Assembly (NCBI RefSeq): GCF_015533855.1 | Contig: NZ_AP024154.1 | Coordinates: 3,478,501 to 3,542,500 of the forward strand | DNA from: Echinicola sp. 20G | Lineage (GTDB): Bacteria; Bacteroidota; Bacteroidia; Cytophagales; Cyclobacteriaceae | Direction of reading: 5' to 3' | DNA length: 64,000 nt | Part shown: positions 54,602-63,127 of the stretch, piece after piece | Numbering within the stretch: the first letter of the stretch is position 1 | Layout: the number at the start of each line of letters is the position of its first letter | Position numbers and translations under genes: made by a program | The notes under the pieces: model-generated | Databases searched by the model: none | Told to the model about the DNA's origin: nothing | Seen by the model: only the letters and a program-made list of their open reading frames with translations

Positions 54602-56028
54602 TAGCTTTTGTTCAATTGGATAGATAAATGTACAAAATATTCCAAATCATTTTCCCGTATCACGAGTTCGTAGCGATTAGGATAAAGTAAGTTGAGTCTC
54701 TGACGCACATTATTAAGTCCAATTCCGGAAGGGACATTCTCGGGATCTTCTTCGCTTTTGCGGTGGATACTATTATTAATGTCCAAGTGAAGTGAACCTT
54801 CAAGGCACCGAAGGTTGATCTTGACCCATGATTTTTTCTGCAAGCTAATTCCATGTTTGAAGGCATTTTCAATGAAGGGGATCAGCAGCATGGGGGCTAT
54901 ATTTCCTTTGCAATGCTCTTCTTTTCGGCTAAATAGAATGTCAATGTTTTCTTGCTCTTGAATTCTGAGTTCCTGTAAATCTACGTAATTGATTAGATAG
55001 TCTATTTCCCTATTCAATGGGATGGCTTCCTGCGTATTTTCGTGGAGCATAAATCGCATCATGTCCCCCAGTTTCTGGACACTTTCTGAAGTTTTTTCGG
55101 CATTTTCCTGCAAGGAAATTCCATAGATAGTATTCAGGGCATTGAAGAGAAAGTGAGGATTGATTTGATTTCTTAGTTGTTTGAGATCTGTAGTCTTTTC
55201 CTCCAGCTGGACATTTAAAGTATCAAGGGTTTCAATATGTTCCTGATATTTTTTGAAAATAGCATTTGAAGCCGGGTTAACAATCAGCATCAGGGCAGCC
55301 ACAGAAACCACTCCCACCACAATAGCTTCCTCAGCTTCTGAAATACCAGCAATGATACCGAAGGTAATTAGCATTAAAATTGGTAATAGCCAATAATAGA
55401 AAAGTGCAGGTTTGTTTTTACCGATTTCCCTATTTCTGTAAACCAAAAAGTAGTTGTAAATGAATATGGCAATAAGCGCAGGAATGATGAAAATATAAAT
55501 GACTGTAATTACATCATTGAAATTGCGGTGAAATTTAAATAGAAATATCGCTAAAAATGTATAAGCTGTAGTTAACCTTAGGATGTTATATGTAAAGTAA
55601 CTAGGGTCTTTTCGGTTTAAAATAAGGTTTTTGAGAAAACTAGCAAGAATAAAATAGCCCGAATACAAAGCTACCCCAGAGAAATAAAAGGGGACAAAAG
55701 GATTTCTTCCTAAATCACTGCTGACGTAGAAGATGCCAACCAACAGCCAGGTAACAAAAAAAGATAAAAGTCCGAAGACTATCAACTTCCACATCTTTTT
55801 TTCTTTAAGGTAGAGTGGAATAATCTTCATATGCATTAGGTAAAAAGCCACAAACATAAAAGATGGCATAAAAATGTAGGCGAAGTAACGCGCCATTTGG
55901 TCGTTGTTATGCCCTAGGTTACCTATACCGACTTTTCCTCCGAGGATATTGCTCAGGATAATGAGAAAAAATGTGATCGATACGAGCCATAGCTCAATTT
56001 TTCTGAAATGTAGAGGTTTTTCTTTCAT
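54601..56028 (-). CDS. LytS-like sensor histidine kinase (HPK7/8)
   Basis: A 475-residue membrane kinase: about six to eight hydrophobic helices in residues 15-260, a coiled linker, a HisKA_7TM/His_kinase domain with the phosphorylated His in LRNQINPHFLFNALNTIY, and a HATPase with PFIENAFKHG and GIGLNNVRQRLNLLYP. The membrane part may itself be the sensor. Partner of the downstream LytTR gene. A terminator-like hairpin sits in its leader (56119-56143). Confidence 0.92.
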   Translation of the reverse strand: MKEKPLHFRKIELWLVSITFFLIILSNILGGKVGIGNLGHNNDQMARYFAYIFMPSFMFVAFYLMHMKIIPLYLKEKKMWKLIVFGLLSFFVTWLLVGIFYVSSDLGRNPFVPFYFSGVALYSGYFILASFLKNLILNRKDPSYFTYNILRLTTAYTFLAIFLFKFHRNFNDVITVIYIFIIPALIAIFIYNYFLVYRNREIGKNKPALFYYWLLPILMLITFGIIAGISEAEEAIVVGVVSVAALMLIVNPASNAIFKKYQEHIETLDTLNVQLEEKTTDLKQLRNQINPHFLFNALNTIYGISLQENAEKTSESVQKLGDMMRFMLHENTQEAIPLNREIDYLINYVDLQELRIQEQENIDILFSRKEEHCKGNIAPMLLIPFIENAFKHGISLQKKSWVKINLRCLEGSLHLDINNSIHRKSEEDPENVPSGIGLNNVRQRLNLLYPNRYELVIRENDLEYFVHLSIQLNKS

Positions 56029-56118
56029 AAGTCTTGTTGTGCTAAAATCTTATGACAATGATAGTAGGTACCGATAGTTGTGACAAAAAAATGTGATCAA
56101 CCTTGCTTATTATGGGAT

Positions 56119-56143
56119 AAAAAAAGGTGACACAAAGGTCACC
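56119..56143 (-). terminator. Terminator-like hairpin in the LytS/LytTR leader
   Basis: GGTGAC (56126-56131) and GTCACC (56138-56143) form a 6-bp stem with a six-base loop; on the minus strand seven Ts follow. No gene ends upstream of it on that strand, so it either attenuates the LytS operon or ends a small RNA. Confidence 0.55.
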
Positions 56144-56303
56144 GTAACAGGGTTCTATAGGTTTTGATTTGATTTCTTTTTCAATGTGATGATCAAAGAA
56201 GCTCAAAATTATTTGTAGCTGCAAATGGTGATTTTCCGCAACCGATTGTGCAATCAATTTCGAAGTTACAGTTTATAAGCCGTCTAAATAATTTGACAAA
56301 AAC

Positions 56304-56335
56304 TTTGGCTCTGAAGGCGACATTGCGTATGTTTC
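56304..56335 (+). promoter_or_regulatory. Probable promoter of the LacI gene
   Basis: TTTG (56304-56307), 20 bases, TATGTTTC (56328-56335), a near match to TAnnTTTG. The ATG is 36 bases downstream. Confidence 0.5.
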
Positions 56336-56371
56336 TGTTTGATATTTGATAAGATTAACTTAGGTAAATAA

Positions 56372-57394
56372 ATGTCGGAGAAGCATCAATTGACACTGAA
56401 GGATATTGCACGGGAACTTGGCCTTGCTGTTTCTACGGTTTCTCGAGCGCTGAAGTCTCACCCAGACATCAGCAAGGAAACCATCAAGCTGGTAAAGGAC
56501 TATGCAGAAAAGCATCATTATGTACCAAACCTGCTGGCAGTAAACTTTAGGAAAAGTAAAACTTTTAATATTGGCCTGATCATTCCAGAGTTGGTCCATC
56601 AGTTTTTCTCCTCTATCATTAGTGGAGTCATCAAGGAAGCCAATCAACATGGCTACAATGTCATGATTTGTCAATCCAATGAGCATGTGGATGATGAAAA
56701 GAAAGTAGCCCAAGCTTTATTAAATAGCCGTGTTGATGGTGTGATTATCTCTTTGTCCAATGAAACGGATGAGGTAAGTCACCTGAAGGAGTTTGTAGCT
56801 GCAGATATTCCTGTTGTTCAAGTGGATAAGATCAGTGATTCATTTGATACCCCAAAAGTTATCGTCAATGATTTTGCCGGGGCTTATCAGGCTGTTAGTC
56901 ATTTTGTAAAATCTGGTTATCGTAAAATTGCGCATATCCGCGGTAGGTTAAATGTCCAACATTCCAACGAGCGTTTTCGAGGATATGCTGAAGCTATTAA
57001 AGATGAGGGGCTGAGCTATTCCGAAGATTATATCAAAGTATGTGACCAGTTGACTGAGGAGGAGGGGTATGAGTTTGCAGAACAATTGATGTCACTTCCA
57101 GAGCCTCCAGATGCTATTTTCTGTGTGACAGATTTAGTGGCTTTGGGTGTAATGAAGTACCTGCGAGAAAAAAACATACAAGTACCTGACCAAGTTGGAG
57201 TGATTGGTTTTAGCAATTGGAAGCTAGGAGAGATCATCAGCCCCACTTTAAGTACTGTTCATCAACCCGGTTATGAATTGGGTGAAAAAGCTACAGAACT
57301 ACTATTGGACAAAATTGTCAATGGGATGGATAGTCCCAATCAGACGGTGGTCTTGAATGCCGATTTAATTGTTCGTGAGTCAGTGAAAAATTAA
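56372..57394 (+). CDS. LacI-family transcriptional regulator
   Basis: A 340-residue regulator: an N-terminal helix-turn-helix with LTLKDIARELGLAVSTVSRAL (5-25), hinge helix, then a periplasmic-binding-like sensor domain starting NIGLIIPELVHQFFSS. It probably represses or activates carbohydrate genes; the GH3 beta-glucosidase on the other strand is a plausible target (inference). Length is normal. Confidence 0.93.
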   Translation: MSEKHQLTLKDIARELGLAVSTVSRALKSHPDISKETIKLVKDYAEKHHYVPNLLAVNFRKSKTFNIGLIIPELVHQFFSSIISGVIKEANQHGYNVMICQSNEHVDDEKKVAQALLNSRVDGVIISLSNETDEVSHLKEFVAADIPVVQVDKISDSFDTPKVIVNDFAGAYQAVSHFVKSGYRKIAHIRGRLNVQHSNERFRGYAEAIKDEGLSYSEDYIKVCDQLTEEEGYEFAEQLMSLPEPPDAIFCVTDLVALGVMKYLREKNIQVPDQVGVIGFSNWKLGEIISPTLSTVHQPGYELGEKATELLLDKIVNGMDSPNQTVVLNADLIVRESVKN

Positions 57395-57534
57395 CCTGCT
57401 GTTGATGGTCGATATTGACTTTAAACGACTTGGTAATTAATGGATAATAAATACATAACAATTTGATAACTTTAGTGTCGGAAAATTATGTAGTTGATTA
57501 AAAGAAAGTTATCTTCGGGCAAATTGTAGCGAAC

Positions 57535-57747
57535 ATGGAAACAGGATTTACCCTCTTGATGCTGACTTTTGTTTATGGTTTGTGTCTACTTTCTTTCTAT
57601 CCAGAAAAGTATTTCAAAAAGATTAGTTATAAGTATTCTCATCAAGAAGCTCCTGATTACAAGAAATTTAGGTTTAGTGAGCCTTTCTTTTTTAGTTTTT
57701 TAGGAGGGTATTTGTTGGCCTTTACAGTAGTGTTGTTAATGTTTTAA
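57535..57747 (+). CDS. Small two-helix membrane protein
   Basis: A 70-residue protein with hydrophobic segments at about 4-22 and 50-69 and a charged loop between (YFKKISYKYSHQEAPDYKKFRF). No family recognised. It is followed by a long terminator shared with the convergent M23 gene, so it is a stand-alone unit. Confidence 0.65.
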   Translation: METGFTLLMLTFVYGLCLLSFYPEKYFKKISYKYSHQEAPDYKKFRFSEPFFFSFLGGYLLAFTVVLLMF

Positions 57748-57761
57748 ATAGAAAAAAGATA

Positions 57762-57808
57762 AATGAAAAAGGGCATGTTTTGATTTCCAAAACATGCCCT
57801 TTTTCATT
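57762..57808. terminator. 21-bp stem bidirectional terminator
   Basis: Arms 57762-57782 and 57788-57808 are perfectly complementary with a five-base loop and A/T-rich flanks on both strands, between convergent genes. Confidence 0.9.
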
Positions 57809-57822
57809 ACGAGGTGTTGTAA

Positions 57823-58800
57823 TTATGACAGTGATTGGTTTTCTCTGGAAGCCAATTCAAGTATTTTGTCAAACTCTGAAGGTTCCAAATCTTTGAAGAA
57901 GTAGTTGACTGGATTGATCCTACGACCGTCCTTGATAACCTCATAATGGACATGAGGAGCAGTAGATGAACCTGTGTTGCCCACCGTGCCAATCAAGTCA
58001 CCTCTCTTGACTGTTTGCCCTCTTTTTACTTTGAATTCATTCATATGGCCATACCTAGTTTGGAAACCGAAACCATGGTCAATGACAATTGACTTTCCGT
58101 AACCTCCAAATTCAGTTTTTACCTGAATTACCTTACCATCTCCGGTGGCATAAATGGGGGTTCCTTTAGGGGCAGAAAAGTCTATACCAGCATGCATTTT
58201 GCGTACTTTTAAGATAGGATGGAGGCGCACTCCAAATCCCGAAGCAAGTCTTTTGAGGTCTTCATTATGAACAGGCTGGATAGCAGGGATAGAAGCCCAA
58301 TACTCTTCTTTATTGAGGGCTTTTTCTGCCAATTCATCATAAGAAAGAGACTGTACATACATTTGCTTTTTCAGCTTCCCTACATTTTCCATTACGCCTA
58401 CGATAAGGTCTTCTTGTCGGAGGCCTTTTTCCTTTAAATCCCTGAACCGATCACTTCCGCCATATCCTGCTTCCCTGATCGATGAAGGAATGGGCTCTGA
58501 TTCAAAAATGACGCGATAGAGATTGTCATCCCTGTCCTTAAGGTCCGCCATCATATCGTTCAAACGGGTGACCTCAGTATCCATCATTTCATAATAGAGC
58601 TTGAGTTCTTCATTTTCCTTTTTCAAAAGGAGTTCTTTTGGACTGTCAAAGTAGTAGCTAAAGACCAACAAAATGCCTACTGCTAGCAAAGAGGATAATG
58701 ACAGGAAACCTAAAACCCCTAAAAGTACATCCCATTTACTCTTGGTGTATCTTTCATATTTACAGGTTTTAGGATCGTAGTAATATTTTATTCTACTCAT
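57823..58800 (-). CDS. M23-family peptidase, membrane-anchored
   Basis: A 325-residue peptidoglycan endopeptidase: short N-terminal cytoplasmic segment, a membrane helix (about 24-48), a coiled coil (55-90), then the LytM catalytic domain with the zinc ligands His203 and Asp207 in MHAGIDF and His283/His285 in PHVHYE. It acts on peptidoglycan in the periplasm, for wall remodelling during division or growth. Divergent from alaS. The motifs are intact, so it is likely active. Confidence 0.92.
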   Translation of the reverse strand: MSRIKYYYDPKTCKYERYTKSKWDVLLGVLGFLSLSSLLAVGILLVFSYYFDSPKELLLKKENEELKLYYEMMDTEVTRLNDMMADLKDRDDNLYRVIFESEPIPSSIREAGYGGSDRFRDLKEKGLRQEDLIVGVMENVGKLKKQMYVQSLSYDELAEKALNKEEYWASIPAIQPVHNEDLKRLASGFGVRLHPILKVRKMHAGIDFSAPKGTPIYATGDGKVIQVKTEFGGYGKSIVIDHGFGFQTRYGHMNEFKVKRGQTVKRGDLIGTVGNTGSSTAPHVHYEVIKDGRRINPVNYFFKDLEPSEFDKILELASRENQSLS

Positions 58801-58823
58801 TATTAATTGAATGGTATTTCTCC

Positions 58824-58831
58824 TATTTTTG
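58824..58831 (+). promoter_or_regulatory. Candidate alaS promoter box
   Basis: TATTTTTG, a perfect TAnnTTTG match, about 103 bases before the alaS ATG; no clear -33 partner. Confidence 0.35.
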
Positions 58832-58933
58832 TAGCCCTATGATTGGCCGTTGGGTAAACTATGCTCGTGTGTTAACACGCCAATATAGACAATCAATTGT
58901 ATTATCCGAAATAAATTAAGCATAACTCTTTAC

Positions 58934-61564
58934 ATGGACGCTAAAAGAATCAGAAGCACTTTTATAGAGTACTTCCAATCCAAGCAACACCAATTTGTAC
59001 CTTCTTCACCTATCGTGGTCAAGAATGATCCTACCTTGATGTTTACCAATGCAGGGATGAACCAGTTCAAGGACTTCTTCTTGGGTAACGAGACTCCCGC
59101 CTACACTAGGGCCACTAACAGTCAAAAGTGTTTAAGAGTTTCTGGGAAGCACAATGATTTGGAAGAAGTAGGAGTGGATACCTATCATCATACCATGTTT
59201 GAAATGCTGGGTAACTGGTCTTTTGGAGATTACTTTAAAAAAGAAGCCATTGCTTGGTCTTGGGAACTATTGACCGAAATCTACAAACTTCCGATTGAAA
59301 GATTGTATGTGACCGTATTTGAAGGGGATAAAGGTGATGGACTGGATAAGGACATGGAAGCCTTTGATATGTGGACTGCTCACGTGGACAAAGAAAGGAT
59401 TCTTTTTGGGGACAAAAAGGATAATTTTTGGGAAATGGGCGATATAGGGCCATGTGGGCCTTGCTCTGAAATCCACATTGACTTAAGACCGGAAGAGGAA
59501 ATCAAAGCAGTTCCGGGAAAAGACTTGGTTAATGCTGATCATCCTCAAGTAATAGAAATTTGGAACTTGGTATTTATTCAGTTTAACAGGCAGGCCAATG
59601 GCAGTCTTTCTGAATTGCCAGCCAAGCATATTGATACAGGAATGGGCTTTGAACGTTTGGTGCGTGCCATTCAGAATAAGTCATCGAACTATGATACGGA
59701 TGTTTTTACGCCGTTTATTGAAGCTGTAGAAGCAAAGTCTGGCAAGAAATATGGCCAGGATGAAAAGATAGATATCGCTATTAGGGTTATTGTAGACCAC
59801 ATCAGGGCCATTTCTTTTACCATTGCAGATGGCCAGCTGCCCTCCAACAATAAAGCAGGCTATGTCATTCGCCGAATCCTCAGAAGAGCGGTACGTTATG
59901 GTTATACTTTCCTAGGTTTTAACAAACCTTTCTTGTACGAGCTGCTTCCGTTGCTTTCTGAGCATTTTGGAGAAATGTTTCCAGAGATTCCATCTCAAGA
60001 AGAGTTTATTTCTAAAGTGATCTATGAAGAAGAAGCTTCTTTCTTGAGAACTTTGGACAATGGCTTGAAAAGGCTTGACCAGATCAAGATTGACCTTGAA
60101 AGTAAGGGCGAAAAAGTGATTTCTGGTAAGGTGGCCTTTGAGCTTTATGATACTTTTGGTTTTCCATTGGATTTGACCTCACTGATTGCAAGAGAAAACG
60201 GAATTTCAGTAGACGAAAAAGGTTTTACTGAGGAGATGACCAAGCAGAAGGAAAGGTCTAGGGCTGCTGCTGAGCAAGAAACAGGGGATTGGATTTTGGT
60301 AGGTGATGATGCTGGTGTTCAGTTTGTAGGTTATGACAATTTGGAGTCTACTACCAATATTATCAAATACAGGGAAATCAAAGAAAAGAAAGGTACCAAG
60401 TATCAGTTGGTATTGGAGGAAACACCATTTTATGCTGAGAGTGGCGGACAAGTAGGGGATAGTGGTGTGTTGATTAGTGGTGAAGAAACCATAAAGGTGT
60501 TGGATACCAAAAAAGAGAATGACCTTATTGTGCATTTTGTGGAAAAACTTCCTCAAAATCCCTCGGCCAATTTCACGGCCAAGGTAAATGTGCCTCAGCG
60601 AGAATTGACTATGAACAATCACACCGCTACACATCTTTTGCATGCGGCGTTAAAAGAGGTATTGGGAGATCATGTTCAGCAAAAAGGCTCCTTGGTTAAC
60701 GATCATTTGTTGCGATTTGACTTTTCTCATTTTAGCAAAATGACTGATGATGAAATTGCCCAAGTGGAGAGCATAGTCAATAAAAAGATCAGGGAGAATA
60801 TTCCTTTGAAGGAACAAAGAAATGTGCCGATAGAGGATGCCAAGAATATGGGAGCCACGGCTTTGTTTGGAGAGAAATATGGAGAGTTTGTGCGTGTAAT
60901 TACCTTTGGCCCTGATTATTCTGTAGAGCTTTGCGGAGGTACTCATGTTTCCTCAACCGGCAAGATTGGTCTTTTCAAGATTGTCTCTGAGGGATCCATT
61001 TCCTCAGGTGTAAGGCGTGTTGAAGCGATTACGGCAGAGGGGGCAGAGCAATATGTGAATTCCCAAATCAGCTTGGTAAAAGACCTGGAAGAGTTATTGA
61101 AGAGTCCTAAGGACTTGAAGAAGTCGGTTGAAAATTTACTTCAGGAGAGAAATGAGCTGAAAAAAGAAATTGAAGGGTTGCACCTTAAACAGGCAGGAGC
61201 GCTCAAGGATGATTTGGTTAAGGCCATCGAAAATGTAGAAGGTGTAAATCAATTGATTGCGAAGGTAAATCTACCTTCTGCGGATGCTTTGAAGAAATTG
61301 GCATTTGAATTGAAAAATGAAGTGGATCAACTAGTAGCTGTGATTGCTGCTGACATCAGTGGCAAACCTCAGATAGCAGTGGTAATTGCAGAAGAGTTGG
61401 TGAAAGATAAACAACTTAATGCAGGAGCTATGGTGCGCGATCTTGCTAAGGAAATACAAGGTGGTGGAGGCGGCCAGCCGTTCTTTGCAACTGCAGGTGG
61501 AAAAAAGGTGGAAGGACTTGATCAGGTCTTGGTCAAAGCAAAAGAAATGTTTTCTTCCATATAA
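58934..61564 (+). CDS. alaS: Alanyl-tRNA synthetase
   Basis: Charges tRNA-Ala with alanine. The 876-residue protein has the class II catalytic domain (motif 1 near FTNAGMNQFKDFFLG; GFERLVRA motif 3), a tRNA-recognition region, an editing domain with the metal-binding HTATH and CGGTH motifs, and the C-Ala domain after about 715 with a coiled coil and GGGGGQPFFATAGG. Length and all motifs are normal. It precedes gatB by 95 bases and may be co-transcribed with it. Confidence 0.97.
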   Translation: MDAKRIRSTFIEYFQSKQHQFVPSSPIVVKNDPTLMFTNAGMNQFKDFFLGNETPAYTRATNSQKCLRVSGKHNDLEEVGVDTYHHTMFEMLGNWSFGDYFKKEAIAWSWELLTEIYKLPIERLYVTVFEGDKGDGLDKDMEAFDMWTAHVDKERILFGDKKDNFWEMGDIGPCGPCSEIHIDLRPEEEIKAVPGKDLVNADHPQVIEIWNLVFIQFNRQANGSLSELPAKHIDTGMGFERLVRAIQNKSSNYDTDVFTPFIEAVEAKSGKKYGQDEKIDIAIRVIVDHIRAISFTIADGQLPSNNKAGYVIRRILRRAVRYGYTFLGFNKPFLYELLPLLSEHFGEMFPEIPSQEEFISKVIYEEEASFLRTLDNGLKRLDQIKIDLESKGEKVISGKVAFELYDTFGFPLDLTSLIARENGISVDEKGFTEEMTKQKERSRAAAEQETGDWILVGDDAGVQFVGYDNLESTTNIIKYREIKEKKGTKYQLVLEETPFYAESGGQVGDSGVLISGEETIKVLDTKKENDLIVHFVEKLPQNPSANFTAKVNVPQRELTMNNHTATHLLHAALKEVLGDHVQQKGSLVNDHLLRFDFSHFSKMTDDEIAQVESIVNKKIRENIPLKEQRNVPIEDAKNMGATALFGEKYGEFVRVITFGPDYSVELCGGTHVSSTGKIGLFKIVSEGSISSGVRRVEAITAEGAEQYVNSQISLVKDLEELLKSPKDLKKSVENLLQERNELKKEIEGLHLKQAGALKDDLVKAIENVEGVNQLIAKVNLPSADALKKLAFELKNEVDQLVAVIAADISGKPQIAVVIAEELVKDKQLNAGAMVRDLAKEIQGGGGGQPFFATAGGKKVEGLDQVLVKAKEMFSSI

Positions 61565-61659
61565 TCTGTTTTTAGAGGGTTTTTGATTTGGTTTTGGGGC
61601 AAAACTCTGCCATTTTTGGAAAACTAAAGCATAAAATTTAAAAGATTTAATATAGTAAA

Positions 61660-63123
61660 ATGCCTTCACAGGAAATAAAAGATAAATATGAGTTAGTAGT
61701 TGGTCTTGAAGTTCACGTTCAGCTGCTGACCAACAGTAAAATGTATGCGGCCGATTCCACGGAATTTGGTAATCTGCCCAATACCAATATTTCAGTCATT
61801 ACTCTTGGTCATCCTGGAACACTTCCAAAGGTTAATAAAAGAGCGGTGGAGTTTGCGATGAAATTGGGTTTGGCGTGTAACAGTGAAATTACTAGAACAA
61901 ACATTTTTGCCCGAAAGAACTATTTCTATCCTGACCTTCCAAAGGGTTATCAGCTTACCCAAGATAAAAATCCGATCTGTGTAGGAGGATATGTTCCCGT
62001 GACTTTGGAAAAAAGTGGTGAAAAAAGAGAAGTGGAATTGACCAGGATCCACATGGAAGAGGATGCAGGAAAATCGATGCACTTGGCTGGAGAAGTAGAT
62101 ACCTTGGTGGATTACAACAGGGCAGGAGTCCCATTATTGGAGATTGTGACTGAGCCTTGCATTAAAACTTCGGAGGAGGCCTACCAGTTTATGGCAGAAA
62201 TTCGTAAGCTTGTTCGCTACTTGGAGATTTGTGATGGTAATATGGAAGAAGGCTCCATGCGATGTGATGCCAATATTTCAATCAGGCTTAAGGGAGAAAC
62301 AGAATTGGGTAAGAAAGTGGAGGTAAAGAACATGAACTCTTTCCGAAATGTCGCTAGAGCTATTGAGCATGAGTTTGATCGTCAGGTGGACATGTTGGAA
62401 AATAAGGAAAACATTGTTTCAGAAACCCGAACTTTTGATGCCACCACGGGCCTTACTGCTAGCATGAGGACCAAGGAAGACCTGAATGATTACCGTTATT
62501 TTCCTGAGCCAGATCTTAGCCCTGTAGTGATCTCAGAAGAATGGTTAGAGGGCATTAAAGTCAATATGCCATCCTTACCAAGAGAACTTCATCAGCGCTT
62601 TGTTGATGAATTCGGCTTGCCAGAATATGATGCCAATGTATTGACGGACACAAAAGAAATTGCTTTGTATTTCGAAGAGCTATGTAGTAAAACCAAAAAC
62701 TATAAAGCCGCTTCCAACTGGATGATGGGACCTGTGAAGTCTTACTTAAATGAGCTGACTTTGCATATCGCTGATTTTCCAGTGAAACCACAGCATTTGG
62801 CCAGCTTGATTGCTTTGATTGATGAAGGAAAGGTGAACTTCTCAGTGGCATCTCAAAAAATATATCCTGAAATGATCAAGGATGCTTCTCAAACTCCTTT
62901 GGAGATTGCCCAAAAGCTGAACCTTATCCAGGAAAGTGATGAAGGGTCACTGAAGCCAATCATTGAAAGTGTTCTGAAAGAGAACCAAGCAAAAGTAGCA
63001 GAGTACAAATCTGGTAAAAAAGGTTTGATGGGAATGTTTATGGGACAGGTAATGAAAAGGTCCAAAGGTAAGGCAGACCCTAAAGTGGCTACAAAAATTT
63101 TAACCCAACTATTAGAAGAGTAA
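61660..63123 (+). CDS. gatB: Aspartyl/glutamyl-tRNA amidotransferase subunit B
   Basis: The transamidase subunit that converts misacylated Glu-tRNA(Gln) or Asp-tRNA(Asn). The 487-residue protein has the GatB kinase-like core with GLEVHVQLLT, YFYPDLPKGYQLTQ and RCDANISIRL, and the C-terminal tRNA-binding domain (about 330-487). GatC and GatA are not in the window, so the complex genes are split in this genome. It is followed after four bases by the TlpA-like lipoprotein gene. Confidence 0.95.
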   Translation: MPSQEIKDKYELVVGLEVHVQLLTNSKMYAADSTEFGNLPNTNISVITLGHPGTLPKVNKRAVEFAMKLGLACNSEITRTNIFARKNYFYPDLPKGYQLTQDKNPICVGGYVPVTLEKSGEKREVELTRIHMEEDAGKSMHLAGEVDTLVDYNRAGVPLLEIVTEPCIKTSEEAYQFMAEIRKLVRYLEICDGNMEEGSMRCDANISIRLKGETELGKKVEVKNMNSFRNVARAIEHEFDRQVDMLENKENIVSETRTFDATTGLTASMRTKEDLNDYRYFPEPDLSPVVISEEWLEGIKVNMPSLPRELHQRFVDEFGLPEYDANVLTDTKEIALYFEELCSKTKNYKAASNWMMGPVKSYLNELTLHIADFPVKPQHLASLIALIDEGKVNFSVASQKIYPEMIKDASQTPLEIAQKLNLIQESDEGSLKPIIESVLKENQAKVAEYKSGKKGLMGMFMGQVMKRSKGKADPKVATKILTQLLEE

Positions 63124-63127
63124 TCAA

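Larger units (their letters stand above)
56029..56371. other. Divergent LytS/LacI promoter region
   Basis: Holds the LacI promoter (56304-56335) and a minus-strand terminator-like hairpin (56119-56143) in the LytS leader. A minus-strand frame through the hairpin (56042-56257) is not convincing as a gene. Confidence 0.5.

Noticed and set aside
56042..56257. 71-codon minus-strand ORF in the LytS leader
   Set aside because: It reads through the terminator-like hairpin, has unlikely composition and no homology that I recognise.
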